From: Bryobacterales bacterium
GTDB lineage: Bacteria > Acidobacteriota > Terriglobia > Bryobacterales > Bryobacteraceae
Assembly: GCA_003132865.1 (NCBI GenBank)
Contig: PKYZ01000304.1
Span: 3,832-13,264, forward strand
Length of the DNA stretch: 9,433 nucleotides
Direction: 5' to 3'
Shown: piece by piece, positions 5,760 to 9,433 of the stretch
Numbering within the stretch: position 1 is the stretch's first letter
Layout: the number at the start of each line of letters is the position of its first letter
The notes under the pieces: generated by a model
Databases searched by the model: none
Told to the model about the DNA's origin: nothing
What the model saw: the letters and a program-made list of their open reading frames with translations, nothing else
Translations under genes and position numbers: made by a program

Positions 5760-7994
5760 ATGCGCATCTTCTATTCAGCGCTCCTGTTACCGACGCTTGT
5801 CGTGGTCCAATTCCAGGCGGCCACTCCCCCATCCCTTTCCGTTGTGAATTTGCCGATCGGTGGAACCGTAACGGCGACCGACGCACAAGGCAATATTTAC
5901 TTCACCGGCGGCGCCGTCGCAGGCGGCGTTCCGGTGACGCCCGGAGCGCCTCAAACTCAGCTTGGCGGTGGGTTTTGCGCATTCGGTCCGCATGCGTACC
6001 CATGCCACGACGCCTACATTGCAAAGGTGCCGGCGGGCGGCGGTCCACTCATCTTTAGTACGCTTCTCGGCGGCGCTGGGGACGATGTCGGAACGGGGAT
6101 TGCGGTTGACCCGGCGGGGAGCGTCTATATCACCGGCACCACCACAGGGGGCTTCCCGACCACGCCCGGCGCCTTCCAGCCATCTCCGCCCGTTCAGCCC
6201 AGCATCCCGGCGGCGTTATTCGTCGCCAAACTCAACCCCCAGGGCAGCAAATTTGACTATTCCACCTGTCTTCTGAGCGGCCCGGCAGGCGCTCAAGGTC
6301 TGGGAACTGCAGCTCCGGCTATCGCGGTTGACACGCAGGGCAACGCCTACATCGCCTGGTCGACGAATTCCGGGCAGACATTCTTGGCCAAACTGAGCCC
6401 GGACGGGTCGACCCTCCTCTACAACGCCTTGCTGGGGGGCATCGATCTGTCCGTCCCCATTTCGTCAGGTCTGGCGATTGCAGTCGACGGGAATGGCAAC
6501 GCCTACGTCACTGGACAAACGACCGCAACCGATTTCCCGGCCACGCCGGGAGCCTTCCAAACAAGTCTGAAGAGCGGCCAAACAACCGAACTCACTTATT
6601 GCGGTGGGAATGCGTTTGTGGCCAAGCTCGATCCTTCCGGGAAAGTAGTATTTGCCACATATCTCGGCGGCAGCGTAACCGAGATTCCCTTCGCCATCCA
6701 GATCGATTCCGCCGGGTACGTGTATGTGGCGGGAGAGACCTCTTCGCCGGACTTCCCAACCACTCCCGGATCGTACGAACCAAACGCGCTCATACCCATG
6801 TGGAGTTTACTGACGGCCGACTCCTATGGAAGCCCCGGCGGCTTTGCCGCGAAATTGTCGCCGGCAGGAGACAAGCTAGCCTACTCCACTTATGTGTTTT
6901 CCGATGGCGGCGTAAGAACGATGACCCTGGACAACGCGGGCGGCGTGTATGTGGCGGGGATTACTGGCGGCGGCGTGAGGGTTACGGCGAGCGCTCCACA
7001 GCCTTGCATGGTGGCAGAAGAAGATGCCTTCGTCACGCATCTGGACTCGAATGGCGCGCTGCTGGACAGGAGCTACTTCAACCGTTCCGGCTCCAACGTC
7101 ACTCTTGAACCCATTGGACTGGCTTTATCGGGCAGCCGCTCCGTCAGCCTGGTGGCGAACGGCGGGGCCGAACTGGCTGAACTCCGCTTCGGCGACCCGG
7201 GCACCTCAGCCGCGCCCTGCGTGGCGGCAATCGTGTTGAATGGAGCCACGTTTTCCGAAGGGCCGTTTTTCGCAGGGCCGGCCGTGTCTCCGGGCGAACT
7301 CATCACCCTCACTGGCTTTGGCCTTGGGCCAGACTCAGGCGTGTCCTTTCAACTGGGCCCGGACGGAACCGTGCCCCGGCAACTGGCCGGTGTGCGGGTG
7401 TTTTTCGGCGACCTGGCGGCACCCCTGATCTTCGTGCAGTCGCAACAGATCAATGCCATCGTGCCATTCGAACTGGCTGGCCAAACCACAACTACGATGC
7501 GGTTAGTGAACAACGGCGCGACCATCGGTTCGGTCAACTTGCCCGTGAGCTTCGCCACTCCGGGCGTGTTTCGTTTGCAACCCGGATTGTCCGCCGAGGC
7601 CGTGGCGCTCAACCAAGACGGCACCATTAACGGACCATCCAACCCGGCAGCGATCGGCTCGGTGGTCTCCCTGTTTGGCACTGGCTTTGGTACGACCAAC
7701 ACGCCGGAAGTGACTGGCACTGTCACTCCTCCGGGGACCTCTTCCTACCAGGCGACTGTGACCGCTGGGGTAGCCACCAACCAGAGTTACGATCTGCCCG
7801 GGGGAACAGTACAAGCGGAAGTGCTGTACGCGGGCGCGGCGCCTGGCCTGCTTGCCGGAATAGGGCAGATCAATATTCGGGTGCCCACGCCGCCTGCACC
7901 CGCCGGCAATCAGTTGGCGCTTCTGGTAAGTACCACCGCGCCCGATGGAACTTTGACGCAGAGTTCCACGTGGCCTACGATATTTGTGAAGTAA
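5760..7994 (+). CDS. Secreted SBBP beta-propeller protein with TIGR03437 C-terminal domain
   Basis: A 744-residue protein with a signal peptide (residues 1 to about 20). Propeller-like repeats of the SBBP type follow, each opening with a D-x-x-G-x-x-Y-(I/V)-(T/A)-G motif: near residues 41, 117, 191, 243, 316 and 391. Most are spaced 73-75 residues apart, with one short unit of 52. The repeats contain FPTTPGAFQ-like and FVAKLDPSG-like strands and end in TYLGG-like turns. From NGATF at residue 494 to the C-terminus the sequence fits the TIGR03437 domain, with PGELITLTGFGLGP, QINAIVPFEL, SLFGTGFG and a closing GQINIRVP and TIFVK. This domain is, to my knowledge, strongly expanded in Solibacter-like Acidobacteriota and has no proven role. 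Surface binding or adhesion is a guess. It is convergent with the histidine kinase gene, 121 bp between stops. Confidence 0.85.
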   Translation: MRIFYSALLLPTLVVVQFQAATPPSLSVVNLPIGGTVTATDAQGNIYFTGGAVAGGVPVTPGAPQTQLGGGFCAFGPHAYPCHDAYIAKVPAGGGPLIFSTLLGGAGDDVGTGIAVDPAGSVYITGTTTGGFPTTPGAFQPSPPVQPSIPAALFVAKLNPQGSKFDYSTCLLSGPAGAQGLGTAAPAIAVDTQGNAYIAWSTNSGQTFLAKLSPDGSTLLYNALLGGIDLSVPISSGLAIAVDGNGNAYVTGQTTATDFPATPGAFQTSLKSGQTTELTYCGGNAFVAKLDPSGKVVFATYLGGSVTEIPFAIQIDSAGYVYVAGETSSPDFPTTPGSYEPNALIPMWSLLTADSYGSPGGFAAKLSPAGDKLAYSTYVFSDGGVRTMTLDNAGGVYVAGITGGGVRVTASAPQPCMVAEEDAFVTHLDSNGALLDRSYFNRSGSNVTLEPIGLALSGSRSVSLVANGGAELAELRFGDPGTSAAPCVAAIVLNGATFSEGPFFAGPAVSPGELITLTGFGLGPDSGVSFQLGPDGTVPRQLAGVRVFFGDLAAPLIFVQSQQINAIVPFELAGQTTTTMRLVNNGATIGSVNLPVSFATPGVFRLQPGLSAEAVALNQDGTINGPSNPAAIGSVVSLFGTGFGTTNTPEVTGTVTPPGTSSYQATVTAGVATNQSYDLPGGTVQAEVLYAGAAPGLLAGIGQINIRVPTPPAPAGNQLALLVSTTAPDGTLTQSSTWPTIFVK

Positions 7995-7997
7995 ACA

Positions 7998-8113
7998 AAC
8001 GGAACCGTAGCGGGCGGGGCGGTGTCCATCAAGCATGCGCATCTCCACGGCCCTCTTCATCGTCGCCATCCTCGTTTATCTGTGTCTATCTGTGTCCATC
8101 TGTGGTTCCGTTT
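7998..8113. repeat. 10-bp inverted repeat between convergent genes
   Basis: AAACGGAACC at 7998-8007, just after the SBBP gene stop, is exactly complementary to GGTTCCGTTT at 8104-8113, next to the histidine kinase stop. The right arm belongs to copy 3 of the dispersed repeat. The left arm may be a leftover of a second, inverted copy. A stem with a loop of about 96 nt is possible but not terminator-like. Confidence 0.35.
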
Positions 8114-8115
8114 TT
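8076..8115 (-). repeat. Dispersed 10-bp-unit intergenic repeat, copy 3
   Basis: On the minus strand three 10-mers, CCACAGATGG, ACACAGATAG and ACACAGATAA, follow the lead AAAAACGGAA. The repeat starts within one base of the histidine kinase stop codon, so it forms the start of that gene's 3' untranslated region, in the same relative orientation as copy 2 behind the amidohydrolase. It also lies between two convergent stop codons, where it might act on both transcripts. Confidence 0.85.
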
Positions 8116-9426
8116 TCAGGAAGCCGCCACCAAGCTGGTCTGCAATTCCGGAATCTCGATCTCAATGCGCGTGCCGTGTCCGGGCTGGCTGTCGATGCTC
8201 ATCTTGTGGTCGTTGCCGAACAGCACGCTCAGCCGCTCGCTCACATTGCTAACTCCGATGCCCTGTTCCCGTAGCGTCGCCAGCTTGGATTCGGGTATGC
8301 CGACGCCATCGTCCTCCACCCACAACAGCAGCCGCGAATCCACCCGCCGGCTGCGCAACCGGATGGTGCCGCCTTCCACTTTGCTGCTCAACCCGTGCTT
8401 CACGCAATTCTCGATCAGCGGCTGCAACAGCATACTCGGCACCAGCATGTCCAACGTGTCGGCGGCTACGTCTTTTTCGAACCGCAGTTTGTCGCCGAAA
8501 CGCACCACTTCGATGGCCAGGTAATCGTCGATGAAGCTGATCTCCTCGCTCAGCGCGCTGAAATTGTCGTGCTTGCGCAGCAGCCGCCGCAGGATGTTCG
8601 ACAGCTTCAGCACCATGACGCGGGCCTGGTTGGGATCGGTGCGGATCAGCGAAGAGACCGAGTTCAGCGTGTTGAAGAGGAAATGAGGATTGATCTGGCT
8701 GGTGAGCGCTTCCAGGCGGGCTTGAATCAAATGCCGCTTCTGCTCCTCCAGCTTGCCTTCGTTGCGGGTGTTGTTCCAGATCTTGATCGGCAGCGTAACG
8801 GAGAACAGCGTGGTCGCATAAACCGCCGCGTACATCAGGAGATTGGGCTGCTCCGGGTGCAGATAGAAGATCCGGCCCTTCGCGCCGAAGGCCTGGCCGA
8901 GCGCCTGCCGCAGGAACTCGGCGAACAGAATCACGACGAAGAAGAGCAGGTTGAAAGCGTTGCGCCGGTCGAAGCGGCGCTGCTTGAAGAAGCGCCAGAG
9001 GTTCAGGTCGAAGAACGGGCTGAAGCGCCAGATATCCTCCGGATCGGCGGCGCAATCGCGCAACAGGCCGCCCAACACGCCCAGCCCGGCCAGCAGCGGC
9101 ATGGTCAGATACTCGCGGTGGATCATGGCCGGAATCGAGATCAGAATTCCCGACGTAAGACCAGTCACGTAACCGCCCAGCAGACCCGCGAGCAGGCTGC
9201 CCTCCAGGCCGAGGTCGACGGCTTGGTAGCTGGCGCTCACCACGCGCGTGGCGACGCTCGCGCCAAACACGCCGGAGAACCACAGCGACAGTTTCACGCG
9301 CTGGGCCATGGTCCGGTTTTCGCGCATCAACATGCGCTTGACGGTGCTCCAGCGAACCAGGATGCTGGCCAGCGAGGCCACCACGCCCAGCTTCACCAGC
9401 AGCGTGACCAGGGAGGAATCCGCCAT
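8116..9426 (-). CDS. LytS/YehU-type membrane sensor histidine kinase
   Basis: A 436-residue sensor kinase that should autophosphorylate on histidine and pass phosphate to a response regulator, usually a LytTR-type one. The N-terminal part (about residues 5-215) has several hydrophobic segments, with a glycine-rich stretch (LLAGLLGGYVTGLTSGILISI) recalling the 5TM LytS-type sensor region. A linker of charged residues leads to LTSQINPHFLFNTLNS, the PF06580 His-kinase signature with H248 as phosphoacceptor. The ATPase part has LIENCVKHG (N340), EDDGVGIP (DD at 372-373) and PGHGTRIEIEIPE near the end. All catalytic boxes are intact. ATG 9426 lies only 7 bp from the window edge, so a ribosome-binding site or upstream cistron cannot be judged. 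No response regulator is in view. One could lie upstream, outside the window. Stimulus unknown. Confidence 0.88.
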   Translation of the reverse strand: MADSSLVTLLVKLGVVASLASILVRWSTVKRMLMRENRTMAQRVKLSLWFSGVFGASVATRVVSASYQAVDLGLEGSLLAGLLGGYVTGLTSGILISIPAMIHREYLTMPLLAGLGVLGGLLRDCAADPEDIWRFSPFFDLNLWRFFKQRRFDRRNAFNLLFFVVILFAEFLRQALGQAFGAKGRIFYLHPEQPNLLMYAAVYATTLFSVTLPIKIWNNTRNEGKLEEQKRHLIQARLEALTSQINPHFLFNTLNSVSSLIRTDPNQARVMVLKLSNILRRLLRKHDNFSALSEEISFIDDYLAIEVVRFGDKLRFEKDVAADTLDMLVPSMLLQPLIENCVKHGLSSKVEGGTIRLRSRRVDSRLLLWVEDDGVGIPESKLATLREQGIGVSNVSERLSVLFGNDHKMSIDSQPGHGTRIEIEIPELQTSLVAAS

Positions 9427-9433
9427 GGAAGCT

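Noticed and set aside
8076..8105. CRISPR-like array from tandem 10-bp units
   Set aside because: The units are contiguous with no spacers and only about three copies are present, so this is a short tandem repeat.
8104..8116. Poly-T run next to the histidine kinase stop as an intrinsic terminator
   Set aside because: There is no GC-rich stem directly before it on the plus strand, and on the minus strand it is an A run. It belongs to the dispersed repeat.

Overview
The window looks like chromosomal DNA of an Acidobacteriota bacterium, most likely a Solibacter/Bryobacter relative. The strongest hint is the 744-residue secreted protein at 5760-7994, which joins SBBP-type beta-propeller repeats to a C-terminal domain I recognise as the TIGR03437 'Solibacter C-terminal' type. 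A remnant of an acidobacterial ADOP-type permease and a high-GC codon style agree with this. The taxonomic call is inference from family knowledge, not a search.

Layout, left to right. (1) 42-1592 (+): a polytopic GT39/PMT_2 glycosyltransferase. It converges, with a 15-bp gap, on (2) 1608-2426 (-): an exported cysteine hydrolase of the isochorismatase-like family. (3) 2430-3780 is a decayed zone. It holds a 142-bp MITE-like element with 22-bp perfect terminal inverted repeats and an exact 9-bp target duplication, a fragment of an ADOP permease, about 490 bp with no convincing gene but one good sigma70-like promoter, and a broken vapC-type PIN toxin gene behind an intact Phd/VapB-type antitoxin. 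(4) 3781-5538 (+): an exported YtcJ-like amidohydrolase. (5) 5760-7994 (+): the SBBP/TIGR03437 secreted protein. (6) 8116-9426 (-): a LytS/YehU-type membrane sensor histidine kinase, convergent with the previous gene.

A dispersed intergenic repeat built of about three 10-bp units (NCACAGATRR-like) occurs three times: cut by the left window edge, at the 3' end of the amidohydrolase gene, where it supplies the last codons and the stop, and at the 3' end of the histidine kinase gene. The two complete copies match at 38 of 40 positions and have the same orientation relative to the gene they follow.

The genes do not form an obvious operon or pathway. Two separate exported hydrolases acting on C-N or related bonds, an envelope glycosyltransferase, a secreted beta-propeller protein and a membrane sensor fit an envelope/extracellular theme, but nothing shows that they work together. 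I see no convincing new defence or biosynthetic system. The most informative signals are the small repeats and the gene decay.
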